Below are positions 12,888 through 26,798 of a stretch of DNA of 64,000 nt, in pieces. Source of the stretch: Heterodera schachtii (Eukaryota > Nematoda > Chromadorea > Rhabditida > Heteroderidae); NCBI GenBank assembly GCA_023374025.1, contig SIJG01000003.1:2448416-2512415 (forward strand), written 5' to 3'. The position numbers and the translations under genes were made by a program. The notes below the pieces were generated by a model that had not been told where the DNA came from, searched no databases, and was given only the letters and a program-made list of their open reading frames with translations. Positions within the stretch are counted from its first letter, which is position 1, and every line of letters starts with the position of its first letter.

Positions 12888-14731
12888 TGCTTCTCACCAT
12901 TTGATGAACGAAATTAAATAAATATGTTCAAAAAATTTTGACTTTTTTGGTGTCAAAATCAATCGTTGTCAGTGCTCTGCTGTTGTCATTTTAATTTGGC
13001 ACCTTCCGCTGGGAATGGCACGCGCCAACCGACCGACCGACTGACGTCCGTCTCATTGACTGAGGCGTACGCGCCAAGAATGTGTCCAATCTTTTAAATA
13101 TTTCATAATATTTGACGAATATTTTAATGGAATTAAATTTACAAAATGTGGCAAAATTTGATTTTGTAGTTTGGTTTGTTAACTTTTGTCTGAAACCCTT
13201 CAGTGTTTCCAATTGTTGAAGTCATCCTTTGTTGTTTTCCAAAACGTGGAGGCCAATTAAGAGGAGAAGCAAAGGGAGGGGGCAATGAGTGCGCGAAGGA
13301 ATGAATGAAATGAATGAATGGCCTTGGCCTCCGTCCATCGATTTGCTCCGACTGAATCAGTCCCGACATTATTTATAATAAGCTCCGATTTATGCAATTA
13401 TGTGCACATACACATGTTTTGTATTGTCGGCAGTCTCTTCGCTTCGGGAAATTCTTTTAAATTAAATTATTTTTTTTATTTTTCAAATTTGCTATTAGTC
13501 ACTCATTTCTTCTTGTGAGGAATTACTTAAATCTTCCCCATTCGTCTTCTGTGCTCTCCTCATCTATTTACGAGACCGAAAAGGGAAATTCTCGACTCGA
13601 GACTCTCGTTGAACCGGCCGCTTTCTCTCATTCCGGCGGGTTTTTGTAAATGCCGTCCATGCCCACTTGGTTCGCCTTCCATTATTAGCGTAGATGACAC
13701 GCACTTACTCAGCAACGAGTACATCTCCAACCCCTCTCCCCGCCCCCGCCCAATTGTTTTCTTTTTTGTTCCTCCTCTCAATTTCTCTTTCATTTTCATC
13801 CATCCGCCGTTCCTTCGCTACCCATCAAAGCCAACCCATACGAATAATAAATAAATGAATGCGATTCTTTTTGCCTCTCATTTTAGTCCTCCCATTCTTC
13901 TCTGTTTGTCTATATTTTTTTTTCCTTTTTCTGCGGTTGTTTTGTGTCGGTGTGTCAGTTTATTATCATTTTGTTTTGCCTTGGGCCTCTTTTTTCAAAC
14001 GGCAGCGGATATAATCAATCATTAGGCACCGCTGATCACACATTTTGCTCACTCGTCCATCGCATGTCAGTCAAAATTGGCGTCCCTCCCCCTCCCCCCC
14101 CCCCTTTTTTTCGCATGCCCTCCCAAACATCTGTTGCCCCGCCTCTGCTGTCGATTGTTTCATTCATCACAAATTATCTAACTCAAATATGCCACATATG
14201 ATGAAAAAAAAGGGCAAAATTATTTTAAAAAAAAGCCAACAAAAACCTCAAAATAAATTTTAATTTTGTAACTATGTCTGTATTTAGGGACCGGCAATTT
14301 CGAAATCTATTTTTTTTTAATTTAAAAAAAGATCCGTACTCCGGAGGTGCTATGGAAGAAATTGGGAAATTTGCAGAAAAAGTAGCTTTGTGTACTGCTG
14401 TACACGGCGAGTCAATTTTTGGCTCCCAGTGTAAAAAAGTTTTTTTTTTATTCAGCAAAACACAACGCCAAATTTGTAAAATTTAAAAAATCCCATGGGA
14501 TTTTCCCTTGTAAAAACGCAAGAGCCAATCTCGAGTTAAAAACATAACTTTCAAAAAAAAATATAAATGTTCGATAGAGATGGTCGAAATATAGACCTGA
14601 GCAAAATTTTAAGAAATTTCAAAAGCTAAATTTATTTGTCAGCCAGATTCAAGCCTCTTTCACGACCTCAATATTTTTTATTTGCTTCTTTTATTTATTT
14701 TTTGTCTCCGGAACAACAAGACAAAGACCAA
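12888..14731. other. Intergenic, no gene recognised
   Basis: No supportable exon. Contains GAAT/ATTC microsatellite near 13298-13320, pyrimidine-rich stretches (13850-13930) and a poly-C tract near 14093. The end of this stretch is the 5' flank of the EB1 gene, and its last roughly 30 bases are repeated upstream of the inverted EB1 paralogue. Confidence 0.5.
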
Positions 14732-17700
14732 ATGCCGGTGGTGAATGTGTACTCGACTTCGGTGACCAGCGACAACATTTCGCGCAACGACCTTTTATCA
14801 TGGGTCAACGACTGTCTCCAAGTGAGAAACATTGGCATTTGAAATGCGACGGCAAAAAATTCGAATTGAAAGGCCTCCGTTTGCCATTTCAGTCCAGCCT
14901 GACCAAAATCGAAGAAATGGCCACGGGCGCGGCCTATTGCCAACTGACGGACTTTCTCTTCCCGACCAAAGTGCCGCTGAAAAAGGTGAAATGGAACAGC
15001 CGATCGGACGTCGATTGGGTGCACAACTGGCGCGTTTTGCAGCAGTCGTGGAAAACCATCGGAATTGACAAAGTTCGCCGGGGAATTTGGGGGGGGGGAG
15101 GAAATAAAATTGCAACGAATTTGGAATTAATTTGCAGGAGAGGGCCAAATTCATTTGGGAAGTTGGAAAATTGGGGTGATGGCATGCCAAAACGAATAAA
15201 AGAATTCAAAACGGATGCCAAATCCCATTCCATTTCAGCCTGTGCCCGTGCAGAGTCTTATCCGGGCCAAGTTCCAGGACAACTTTGAGTTTTTGCAGTG
15301 GTAAGTCTTTCGTTTCCATTCATTCGTTCGTTTATTTCGTTTCCCTTTTTAGGTTCAAAAAATTCTTCGACGCCAATTATGATGGTCATAAATACGACTC
15401 TTTGGCGGCACGGAATTTCGAAGTCCGTTTTGGGGGAATTTGGCTCAAATGCCTTTAAATCAGTTTCCCATTGTCAGTCCCATACAAAAAGAGGTCTCGG
15501 AAATATTTCTTATTTTTTTATCCCTAAAATCCGTTACCATTTTTTCTGCCCATGTTCATCCCGCTTTTTCCATTCATTCATTTCAAATTTTTTAGGAGTT
15601 CCCTGCCGCTTTGCCTGGTGGTAGTAAGCAGCGTGCGCCTCCGCCCATTGCGTCTGCCGTTGCGGCTCGTCGCGCTCCGTCGATGTCCGCCACAAACACT
15701 GCGCAAAAGTACGGCGGTTCCGCTGTGCCGGCACCTTCTCAGAGCCGTGCCCAAACTGCCATCAAAGGTTTTTTTAATTTGGAGATGGGAATAAATATAA
15801 AATAAACTTTTCCCCCACATTTCAGCAGCCAAACCGCCTGCTGCTCAACCGCTCGTCGGACCGTCGCCCGCCGCTCCGCGCCGTGCCAGCCCCCGCTTTA
15901 TGGGCTCCGCCCAGCGCCCGCCCTCCGCCGTGGGGCGTCATCCACCGCAACAAACAAACGGCGGTAGAACGGGTGGAAGCACCGGCGGAAGGCCAAAAAC
16001 GGCGAGTGCTTTTGCCATCAAAGCGACACCGAAGGCGGCGTCGACGGCGACGGAAGTGAACAATTTGAAACAGCAAGTCCAAACACTGGAGACACATGTA
16101 AAACGGGGAACGGGCGGAGTACAACTCTTTAGAACCGTTCCATCGTTTAATTTGCTTTCAGAATTCCGAAGTTACCGCTAATTTGGCGATTGAGCGCGAA
16201 CGTGCGCAGCTGATGGAACGCGAGCGGAACTTCTATTTCGACAAATTGCGCAGCATTGAAATCCTTTGCGGCGCCTGCGCACTGTCCGACGGCGGAATTG
16301 GCGGCGCCGGCATTTTGCGCGTTGACCAAGTGCAAGCCATTCTTTGGGATCGCAGCGAGGTGAACAGCCAATTTCAACAAGAAGTTGGGAGAGTGAAGCA
16401 CAAAAAGGGCGAGAGAAGCCGAGAGGAGAAGGGGATAATCCCTTTTAGAGACTTTCATGGGGGAGAGAAGCGGAGAAAAAGGCTTTGCCGAGAAAAAAGT
16501 TTCCGGAATTTAAAATTTTTTTTTTAAAGTTTTGTCCAGTATGAGTTGTGAATTTGACCTAGGTTTGGAATTAGAAAGCAGAAAGCTTTATGATGCATCA
16601 CTAATTTAATTGCAAAATTAATTGTGCAATTTTATTCACGCAGGGCACGAGTTCCACCGACGGGGGGAGCAGTGCACAGACGCGGCACAGTCCTCAGCCG
16701 CACGGCGACATTCCGCGATTGGAGAGTCCGGACGCGGAGCAAATGCACGCGATGGTAATGCAACAGCACAACGGCACCACCCAATTGGACAACAGCGGAC
16801 ACGAAATCGAAATTGCATCGGGCAGTATGGACACGGGTAATTAATTGGCCATTCATTGGCAGCGGAAATTAAACGGGCAATTGGACATTAATCAAACACA
16901 TTTAGCACATTTGGAGGACACTTTTCTGATGAGCGGTGTGCTTGGCCACGAACGCGAGTCGGACCCATTGAGCCGAACGCAACCGGTGGAAGAGGGAAAA
17001 GGCGAAAGGGAGGAGGAGGAGCGTAAACTGAACTCCACCTACCCGTTGACCACCCCGCACAACAAGGTGAAGCAAAACACCCAAAAATAGTGAGGGATAA
17101 ATGAAAAAAGGGGCGGGCGAGACACACGGCTTGTAGTTTCAACTGCCATAAAAAAGCTTAATCGAAGTATAAAATCGTAACATTTTCCACCCCCTCCAAA
17201 TTCATTAATTTTTTTTTGTGTTTAATTTATGTTTTTTAGGAACATACTGAACCCGACCGGACACAGACCATTGAAGTGGGTCATTAAAGTCATTTGGACA
17301 TTTAAAAGAACTATTTTGGCTCTTAGGATGGGCCGACTCTGCTCGACTTGACGCACCCCGTGGCCATTGGGGGGACGGCAGGCTCAGGCGACGAACCGCC
17401 GAAACAGCAGCAGCACAAACAGTCGCAAGAACACACTGACGAGGAGCAGAGAGGTCAGCCGAATTTAGTACATGAAAAAGGGTGCGGGAGGGGAAGGGGG
17501 GGGGGAGGTCATCCGAAAATTTGCTACGGGTTCGGCTATTTAAATCGACGACTTTTTTGGGTTTTAAACCGCTTTTGCAACGTGCTTTTCCAATTGAAAG
17601 GCGGATAAGTTGCAGTTTATCCGACCTTACATTAGACAATTTGTCTGACTTAAGGCCATACGATCATAAAATTTAAGGCATTTGTTCTGTAACATTTTCT

Positions 17701-18109
17701 TTTTCCCAAATTTCCCCCCCCCCCCTTTTTTCAGATATCTCTGCCCTTGCCGGCGTTGTTCCATACTCCGTTACGGATGATTCTTCCCTGCTGCTGTTGG
17801 ACCCGACATTGGCCACCGCCTGTCCGTTGATCAACATTATCGATTCGCCTAAATTGTTGGAGGGAATTGACAATGAAAAGATCGAAAATTTAGAGGTTGG
17901 TATCAAAGTGTTGTTAATTTAATCCAAAGTTAGGATTTACCCTCCGTTTAATCTTCCATTTTTTGACCACCAAATCAAACCAATTTGTTTAGGCCGAAGT
18001 CATTGCGATGGAGGAAAGCTTAAAGGAATTGGACAACAATCAGCACAAAATGGAAACGATGGGAGAAGAGAAAAAGGCACCGGCGGAGGAGGGAAAAAAC
18101 AGCTCATGA
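14732..18109 (+). CDS. EB1-family microtubule plus-end binding protein with long C-terminal extension
   Basis: Thirteen exons give a closed frame of 612 residues. The N-terminal calponin-homology domain is clear: [39 protein letters not shown], and [21 protein letters not shown] basic Ser/Pro/Ala-rich linker follows (exons at 15596 and 15826), then a coiled coil and EB-homology domain with [18 protein letters not shown] (exon 16162-16359). Known EB1 proteins bind growing microtubule ends with the CH domain and dimerise and recruit partners through the EBH domain. Unlike the roughly 270-residue vertebrate protein, the frame continues through six more exons (16644-18109) with Gln/His-rich and acidic segments, and ends KNSS rather than the usual EEY/F tail. 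Later exons: 16644-16836, 16906-17066, 17240-17275, 17327-17453, 17735-17895, 17993-18109. Start chosen at the ATG that matches the family N-terminus. Confidence 0.9.
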
Positions 18110-18409
18110 ATTGATATATGTTGGATTATTTTCTTGTTTATTTGGAGATTTTAAATTTATATCTTTATTTTATTAATGTTCCGATATAATTGGTACGGAA
18201 ATAGCACAAATTTATTGGATTGGCATGAAAACACGTTTTGAAAAGGTAGCTATTCAGGTTGTCACACAAAAAAGTTACGACTAAAGAAAAAATCAAAACT
18301 TGGTTGAAAAAATTTCATTATTTGATAGGTCCGCCCCTCCTCTACAAATTAAGCGAATAATAAATTTGTCAAATTTCTCCATAAAAAGTAAATTTAAATA
18401 AAAAAAGAA

Positions 18410-19489
18410 TTATTTTTTCTCTCTTTCGGTGCATTCTTTTTCCGTCTTTTCCTCTTCTTCCACCGTTTCCACTTGGAGTTGATAATCGTCCAATTCTTTG
18501 AAACTTTCCTCCAACGCACTGACTTCGGCCTAAATAAAAAAAATTACTTAAAAAAAGTTTTATTAAATAAATTTACAATATATTTTTCATTGAATTCGTC
18601 CTCTTCTTCCTCACTTTGCTCGTCTGGCAAAGGCGAACACGGAAAATTGGACAAAGCTGCAGGGAACTCCTAAGAAATTGGAAATGAATGAATGGAAAAA
18701 GCGGGATGAACATGGGCAGAAAAAATGGTAACGGATTTTAGATAAAAAACAACAAATATTTCCGAGACCCCTCTTTGTGTTGAAGTGACAATGGAAAAAG
18801 ATTTAAAAGCATTTGAGCCAAATTTTCTCAAAACAGACTTCAAAATTCCGTGCCGCCAAAGAGTCGTATTTGTGACCGTCGTAATTGGCGTCGAAGAATT
18901 TTTTGAACCTAAAATGGGAAAAGGAATAAACGAACGAATGAATGGAAACGAAAGACTTACCATTGCAAAAACTCAAAGTTGTCCTGGAACTTGGCCCGGA
19001 TAAGACTCTGCACGGGCACAGGCTGAAATGGGATGGGATTTGACATCCGGTTTGAATTATTTTATTCGTTTTGGCATCCCTCACCCCATTTTCCAATTTC
19101 CCAAATGAATGAATTTGGCCCTCCCCCCCCCCAATTCCCCGACGAACTTTGTCAATTCCGATGGTTTTCCACGACTGCTGCAAAACGCGCCAATTGTGCA
19201 CCCAATCGACGTCCGATCGGCTGTTCCATTTCACCTTTTTCAGCGGCACTTTGGTCGGGAAGAGAAAGTCCGTCAGTTGGCAATAGGCCGCGCCCGTGGC
19301 CATTTCTTCGATTTTGGTCAGGCTGGACTGAAATGGCAAACGGAGGCCTTTCAATTCGAATTTTTTTCCGTCGCATTTTCAAATGCCATTGGTCCTCACT
19401 TGGAGACAGTCGTTGACCCATGATAAAAGGTCGTTGCGCGAAATGTTGTCGCTGGTCACCGAAGTCGAGTACACATTCACCACCGGCAT
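18410..19489 (-). CDS. Short EB1 paralogue lacking the EBH domain (inverted duplicate)
   Basis: Six exons (19489-19400, 19327-19148, 19022-18961, 18908-18839, 18669-18577, 18529-18410) give a closed frame of 204 residues. The first four match the CH-domain exons of the neighbouring EB1 gene in length, phase and nearly every residue. Introns and the bases before the ATG are also very similar, so the duplication is recent. After the CH domain the frame goes to a short acidic exon ([17 protein letters not shown]) and then to an exon matching the last EB1 exon ([17 protein letters not shown]). The linker, coiled coil and EBH domain are absent. If made, it could bind microtubule tips as a monomer and compete with full-length EB1; this is inference. 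The two genes converge with about 300 bases between their stops. Confidence 0.85.
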
Positions 19490-19827
19490 TTGGTCTTTGT
19501 CTTGTTGTTCCGGAGACAAAATAAGAGGAAATTTGTTCCAATGATCAGTCGATGCGAAATACTGAACAAAAACTTAAAAACAGTTAGGTCTAATTAAAAT
19601 AATTTAGTCATATTTGAAATTTAAAAATGGCGCCAAATAAATAGTCGGATCGTGAAAATTTGACCATAATTTGGTTTGTTTTTCTTGACAGTCATAACTA
19701 AACACGGCAAAATGCTTTTGGATGAAACTGATAAGGCACAATTTACACTTGTATAAACCAATATAAATTTCAATTGAAAAGAAATAACAGCATAAACAAT
19801 CAGCAGAAATAACATCATTAACAAAAA

Positions 19828-22800
19828 TTAAGCAAATTCTCTCCGTTCTTTCTCCGTCCTCTCTTCCTCTCCTTCCAATTTCTCCTCTTCTTTCCCCTCA
19901 TCATCCGTTTTCTGCTGCTTCTCATATTCCATGGCGTCGTGCAGTGCGCGCGTGGCCGCCGCTTGCGCGTCCAACGCGAGCGCGTCTTGGAGAAAAGTGC
20001 ACAGCTGCGGGAGGAAGGGCAACAGCAGACCAAGCGAAGTGGCGACCACCTCGCGCAACGTTTCCGCAATGGCCCTCAGCCGACGCTCATCCGCCGGCTG
20101 CGCATTGAGAACGGATTTGATGTGTTCCTGTTGGAAAACGATAGCTAATATTTATCAGAGATTGCCTAATTTCTATCAGAGATTGCTAATTGATGTCACA
20201 AAAATTGTCTAATTGATACGCAACAAATGTTTTTGCCCAAATCACCAACCAAATATGCGTTGTTCACGCGGTCGCCAATGAACGAGCGCAGCGTGTGCAG
20301 TGCTTGGTTTGTGTCCAGCGATTGCATGTGGCGATGGTAGGCGCGAGTGGCGAGTGCCAACTGTCGCTTCAGCTCAATGTCTTCTGCCTAAAAATGGACA
20401 AATTTGCATAAAATATAATATTTGAATAAAAGAAAAAGTTTCAGCAAATTTTATGGAAAATTCACTAAAAAAATCCAATTAATTAATGATCTTATTTAAC
20501 TAATTGTTCCGAATGGTTTCCCTTACCTCAAATGTCATCTCCGCTAAATCTTGCGCCATCGTTTGTTCAGCGTTTTCCGCCCATGGATGTGAAATGAAAA
20601 AAGAACAATATTTAATGTACAAATTGTGAAAGAAGCAACACATAGCTTCTAATGAACATTTTATTTATACTTGTGTTATATTTAAATTAATTAGCGATTC
20701 TTTTTAATGATTTAATTTGGCTTTTTTTTGTTTATTTACCATCCGTGCGCCGCTTTGAAGACGCGTTGCGTGAATTTGCACAAGTTCCACACGCGGTTAC
20801 AGAAATTGCGCGCCTCAGTGAGCGGCAATGTGAAGTCCACGCGTAACACCGCCTTGGTCAGGTCGTGCTGAAGCAGTGAGAAACGGAACGCGTCCACCCC
20901 ATTGTGACGCATTCCGCGGGGAAAACGTTTGCGCAAGTCCGCCTCAGCAACCGCTTTAAATGTGGGAAGAGCAAGCAATTAAAATAAACAATTGCCAATT
21001 AAAATTAATTAGTTAAAAATTATCATTTTCTATTTCAGTTGTTTCAGTCGCCAATAGGAATTTGTTCATCTCCTTGTCACCTATTTAATTTTTTTTTCTA
21101 TTTAAAAACTATGTAAATATATGGCGCTAAAATGTCCGGAGGGTAAATATCCGCCTAATCCCCTTATTATGGACCTAAATGGGACTTTCTTTGGTGTTTG
21201 TGTGCCTTAATTCAGTCCCACCTTTCTCTTCTGACGGCAAATTGGAGGAGTTGACCCGCTCGACCATCTCTTCAATGCCGGCCCCTCTGATAATGTCAAG
21301 TGGGTCGACCACCTAACAATTAATCGTTGATTAATAATGAATAAAGAGGAAAGCCCCCCCCCCCCTCCTCACATTGCCCAACGATTTGCTCATCTTTCTT
21401 TCCCGGTTGTCCCTGACCATTCCGTGCAACAGAACACGTGTAAACGGATATTCTCCCGTGAGGCTGTTGAGAAATAGAATCCAGTGAAATTATTTAGGTA
21501 TGGGACTAGAAAATAGAGCGAAATTTTAGTATGCATTACGGTGCCATCTCCCACAATGTTTCTGTGCCCCAACAAAATTTAAAAAATAAATTAAAAAAAT
21601 TTAAAAAGCTTTTTGTTTTTAAGGGGAGGGGGGGGGGGCGAGCTGCTCACAGATTTATAAATATTTTTAAAAAATTTTCAATTTAAAATGGTAAACATAA
21701 AGGGAGAGCACTCACTGACCAATGGCAAATCATCATCATTTTGGCTACCCAATGGCCAACAATGTCGTAGCCAGTCTCCATCAGTTCCAATGATTGGCCA
21801 CAAATCGGTCGGTCGGGCCACCCGGCAATCACAATGGGAATCAGCGAGGAACTGACAATGAACGTGGAGATGAACAAGTTAAATAATTCCGCCGTCCAAA
21901 TTTTTTTTTTTAATTTCTATAAATTGCAAATTATAATAAATTCACCTGAACCACGTGTCGAGCACGTCCGGGTCCTGTAGAAGCGGAGAGTCCGCTTCAT
22001 CAGCGGACAATTGAGCGCGCGCATCTGCCTCGGATTCGGCCACAATCCATCTGAAGAGAGAAGTTATAAATGGATATTTGAACCGTTTAAATGAGAAAAC
22101 ATTAATTAGTTACTCATTGTCTGTACATTAATAATTATTTTATTAGTATTTTTGTTTACCTTTTGGACTTCTCTACTAAATATGCCGGAATTCGGTGTCC
22201 CCAAACGATCTGACGGCTCAAATTCCATGGTTCTTTGAATTTTGTGAACTCCTCGGTGATCCCTTTGTTCATCGGAGGTTTGAAATTGAACTTAAAAGAT
22301 TTTGAGTCATAACTCCTCCCAGGCCGTATCCACAGAAATTTTCAACGGGAGCCCAAAAAAGCGCCAAATGCCAATTTTCTACCAAAAACAAAACAGAAAA
22401 ATTAGAAACTGCCATTCTTCAGACGGTCCGGCGGTGCTGATAAACGCCGTCAGATTTTTTTGTTGTTGCAAATTTAAAGAATTTTTTTTTAGAAAATTGG
22501 CAGACAGAAAACACCATGTTTTATCGAAGGATACCCAAAAACCCTCTCTTCGTCACTAATGAAAGGGTTTTGAGCAAAAACTGGGTTTGATGCCATTTGT
22601 CTAGTGCCGAATTGTCTTTTGACCTTACCTTTCCCGCCTCAAAATCGCTTCTCAGCTGCCCGTTCATTCCGTCCATGTGCAGAAACCATTGTTCCATCAT
22701 CACCGATTCGGGCGCTTTCTTCTCCTCGTTCAGGGAAACAGCAGTGAACACGGGACGCGTCTCGCGAACGATCAATCCAAGCGAATGCAAACGGCAAAAG

Positions 22801-23837
22801 GCAACACGGACAGCACGGGCAAAATTCTGAAATTGAACAACAATTTCGGGTTAATTATATTTTAGAAAATAAAAATCGCTATCGAAAACACCGAGGTTTA
22901 GTGCACGCGTCCCTTGGTTTTTTACGCGTCTCAAGGAATTTTATTTTACATCATGATATGAATTCAATGGTCCGCTATTCGAAACACTAACAGCCCGGTA
23001 TGCCACCGTTCAAAATCGCTTAAGAAACGCTCCCACTCTAACGTTCAAAAGCACTAATGGCCACAGTCCGCTAATTTATCAGTCAATTAACTTTCCATGC
23101 TGATAACACCTGTCCATTAAAGTAGCTTAATGAATACTAATGAGACGCGTAAAATTCCATGGAATGCGTATTTTTCACTAGAACCAATACCGATAAATAT
23201 CGACCAAATAGGTAAACTGTTTGGTCCAGGTTTCAGTTAGTTCATTAGTCAAGGATTTATTAGTTAATAATTATTTACAGCTTTTTCTTTACTTGGTCCA
23301 TTGTGTAGAACAAATCGTGCCAATCCAGATAACAGGCCATGGAACGGAGTTGACCAGAAATGTCACGAATTCTCCTAAAAAAAATTAATATTTTTAGGAT
23401 TAACGAGAAATTCGGTTCTTACGCCTCTTTCCATTCTTCACAATGTGCGACAAACTCCGCTTGCGACATTTCGTCCGTTTGTTTGCCAAAGCGTTGCGCG
23501 AGTTGCCTTTGCACCACTTGTTCAGTGGCCATGCCGGCGTGGTCAAAGCCGGGAGTCCAACGAACCTACGAAAGTTCATAAAATAGCAGCAAAAAATATT
23601 TATTCCACTACATTTTTCCCGATTAATCGCTGGTAGCGACATATTGCGTCTTCGAGGGCGACAGTGATGGCATGGCCAATGTGCAAGTTGCCAGTCACAT
23701 TCGGAGGTGGCAAAACCATGCGGAAGACTTCTTCGGATGGAGAATCGACAAATTGATGTGAAGATGAAGTCGCTTCATCATAATGCTGCTGGATAAGCTG
23801 AATGGCTTTGTCATTGTAAGGACCAAATTTCGATAAA
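19828..23837 (-). CDS. Valyl-tRNA synthetase, short form (5' end not found)
   Basis: Thirteen exons give about 634 residues. Class I features in order: [14 protein letters not shown] (HIGH motif), [86 protein letters not shown] (KMSKS motif), then the helical anticodon-binding domain ([13 protein letters not shown]) and an acidic Lys/Glu-rich tail ending in TAA 19828. These assign it to ValRS, which charges tRNA-Val. Between [13 protein letters not shown] and MEQWF only about 25 residues remain, so the CP1 editing domain normally inserted there is missing. The first visible exon (23837-23612) begins at an acceptor, so an N-terminal exon lies upstream and was not identified. The intron 20582-20739 has no AG acceptor in phase. 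The small size suggests a mitochondrial enzyme, which is an inference. Confidence 0.88.
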
Positions 23838-24135
23838 CTAAAAATTAAATAAACATAAATTGTTGGGCGCTACTTAAAAAGAGGACCCTTTTGAAAATTT
23901 TTTCAACTTTTTTTTGGTCAATTATTTTTTTGTTTAAAAAGTCCTGAAAGCAAGTACCCGGGTGATAACGAATATGACAATTATTTGGGCCTGTTAAGCA
24001 AATTTGGCGCTAGTTATAAAGTGATAGAGTATGAATTTTATCAAAACCATAGGGGGGATTCTTTTGTTTTGTAAAAATTTTTTTGGATAAAAATCGTGTA
24101 TATACTTTTTATTTACCATAATTGTGCGGTGCTAT

Positions 24136-25192
24136 GTGATTTCGACAGTGGTTGATTTCGACAGTGAGTGATTTCGACAGTGTGATTTCGACAATGATTG
24201 ATCTCGACAGTGAGTGATTTCGACAGTAAACTATTTCGATTTTTTTCACTGTCTGCATGTGATTTCGACAGCGAGTGAATTCGACAATGATTGATTTCGA
24301 CAGTATCAGAAAAATTGTGAATTCGACAGAGATTGATTTCGACAGTACCAAGAATTTAAAAAAAACACGAGTATATGAAAAATTGGGCCTAAAATAAAAT
24401 AATATGAGCACGCTCAAAAAGATAAATGAAAGATCACGGTTTCCAAAATCTTCGACGGGGCTTTTAGGTTCGTGATTTTGCACTATCTGTCATCATTCCT
24501 TTATAATTTTTACCATTTCAACCAGGTATAATTTTTTATGTACAAGTCGCAGCCCTACCTTAAGAAAATTCGGTAGTAAATCTTGTGCTTTTTAAAATAA
24601 GATTATCGAAATTTTCCTTGGAAATTTTCCCAACCTCTTAGAATTTTTTTTTTGAAATTTCAACTATTTTAACGTTTTTATTTCACCCAATCACCATGAA
24701 GGAGTGATCTGATCAAGTTAGTGTAAAAGAATTTTTTGATCAGGATAAAAATATAAACAAGTGTGAATAATCTCAGATTTTTAAATGATCTATAAGTTTG
24801 TTTTTCATGTTTGAGTCAAGACTTTAAATAATCAGCAAAATTTCAGTCGAAATTTAAATTTTTTACAAATTTTTAATCATCTTGACTCAAGATTCTTGAG
24901 TCAAGACTTTTTTCCACCACTATATCACTTCATTTTAGGCTCCAATTTTTCATATACTCGTGTTTTTTTTAAATTCTTGGTACTGTCGAAATCAATCTCG
25001 GTCGAATTCACAATTTTTCTGATACTGTCGAAATCAATCATTGTCGAATTCACTCGCTGTCGAAATCACATGCAGACAGTGAAAAAAATCGAAATAGTTT
25101 ACTGTCGAAATCACTCACTGTCGAGATCAATCATTGTCGAAATCACACTGTCGAAATCACTCACTGTCGAAATCAACCACTGTCGAAATCAC
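24136..25192. mobile_element. Fold-back element with short-repeat inverted arms
   Basis: The left arm (24136-24395) and right arm (24932-25192) are inverted copies differing at only a few bases. Most of each arm is an irregular array of the word GATTTCGACAGTGA and variants; the inner part carries AAAAACACGAGTATATGAAA. The 536-base centre is AT-rich with no open frame. This is the architecture of Foldback-type or MULE-derived non-autonomous elements. No clear target duplication is seen at the edges. Confidence 0.75.
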
Positions 25193-25199
25193 CTGGCAC

Positions 25200-25880
25200 G
25201 ATATCAATCCTCTGAATGTTGAATTTTAGTCATCAGTGAATTGAAACAGCAAGATTCGGGCAATGTGTGAGACGTTCCGGCGGCTCACTTGACGCGAAGT
25301 CTGTTCCACATGAACCGGGTGGTTTTCAGGAAATGACGCGAAATGAGCTTGGCGGAATTGCAAGCCAACGACGAAGAACAAGGAGAAGGCACACAGAACA
25401 GTTTCAGGTAAGTGTCGGAGTGATGAAAAAAGCAGCAACAAAAATAAGTTTTGGTCCCCGAGCAAAATGTTCGTCGTGGATTTGCTCTCACGAACCTGAT
25501 AACCGCATTTTGGAAACTATGTTTGAAAATTTTTCCTTTATTTTCCTTTTTACTCCTTTAGCGTCTCCCGTCTTTTTTCAATTACTCCGGCACTTAGACA
25601 TCTCGTGATGATCATCATATTGATTCGTTTTGTTGTTTTGAATTTTTGTTTAGTAAAATTGGTTTTATACAAGTTTTTGAATAAATTTTTGTTCAGAAGG
25701 GACGTGATTTTATGTATTCTTGGTTCTAAATTAGTCTAATGAGTGTTATAATTAATTTTGTTAAGCGCCATAAAAAGATATAAAAACTGCTTTTTGAAAT
25801 TATTTTTTCGCTGAGTTGACGAATCGTCGCTTTTTGGCTGAGTTGACGAATCGTTGAGTTGATGCGGATCGAGAACTTTT
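25200..25880 (+). pseudogene. Internally deleted MULE relic (unit 1)
   Basis: The sequence from 25229 aligns by eye with the transposase exon of the intact MULE at 34990-34800 (opposite strand), including GAAATGACGCGAAATGAGCT and ACGACGAAGAACAAGGAGAA, but with stops and small deletions. A piece of the next exon follows (about 25450-25490). The sequence then jumps to the MULE 3' end (about 25620-25780) and a fragment of its GTTGACGAATCGT terminal array (about 25812-25866). Not functional. Confidence 0.8.
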
Positions 25881-26798
25881 GACGGCAGGGACGTCTTTTT
25901 TGTTGGGGCGGGATGTGATAAGTAGAGCTCGCATTTTGAGGCAGATGCCTTTTTTTTCTGCGCATTAGTTCCGATATAATAAGCAAAAATAACACCTTTT
26001 CCACTTGGTTTGAGGCTTCTACGCTGACTTTTATTATGCCTTTTTTTGCCTTTTTCGGGATTTACGTGCCTTAAATGCCTTTTTTGGCATTTTGCCGTTT
26101 TGGTGCCTTTTTTTTGCGTTTTTTCCAGAAATTCCACTAAAAATGCAATAAAATCGGCAAAATACACCCCTAAGAAATGATCCGAAAATTTTTTAAAAAA
26201 TACACCCCCTAAGAATTGAAATTTTTTTTTAGAAAATACACCCCCTAAGAATTGATAAATTTTCTCAAAAATTATTTAATTTTTTTCTTGTAAAAAATTC
26301 TATGCTTAAATTTTCCTTCTTCGAAAAAGATTTAAGTATTTCATATAAGGTGGAAAAAACCTAAAATAAGTTTAGTTTCCTACAATGCGGCAGAGAAGCG
26401 AAATAAGGAATAGGTAAATTGTAGGGAACTAAATTCAAAGATGAACTATAGTTTCCTACATCAGAATGTAGGAAACTAAAAAACATTACGCCAGAAAAGC
26501 CCAAAAATTTAAAATTCTGGTAAAATCAAGCATTTCTCGTATACTAGCCCGAAAGCGCGCCTTCGGCGCGCATTTGGGCTAGTTATAAAAATGAAATTGT
26601 CTCAATAAAACTATTACAAAAAAAGAAATAAAAAAAAATTTTCCTGAATTTTTGATTTTTGTTCAAATAAGTCATTGTTTAAAATTTTTTAAATAAAATA
26701 AATTTGAAACCAAGATTCTCAAAATTTAAACCCCTGTTTAGAATAGAAATTTAAATAATTCTGCGTTCTAGTTCAAACAGTTTAATTTTAATTATAGG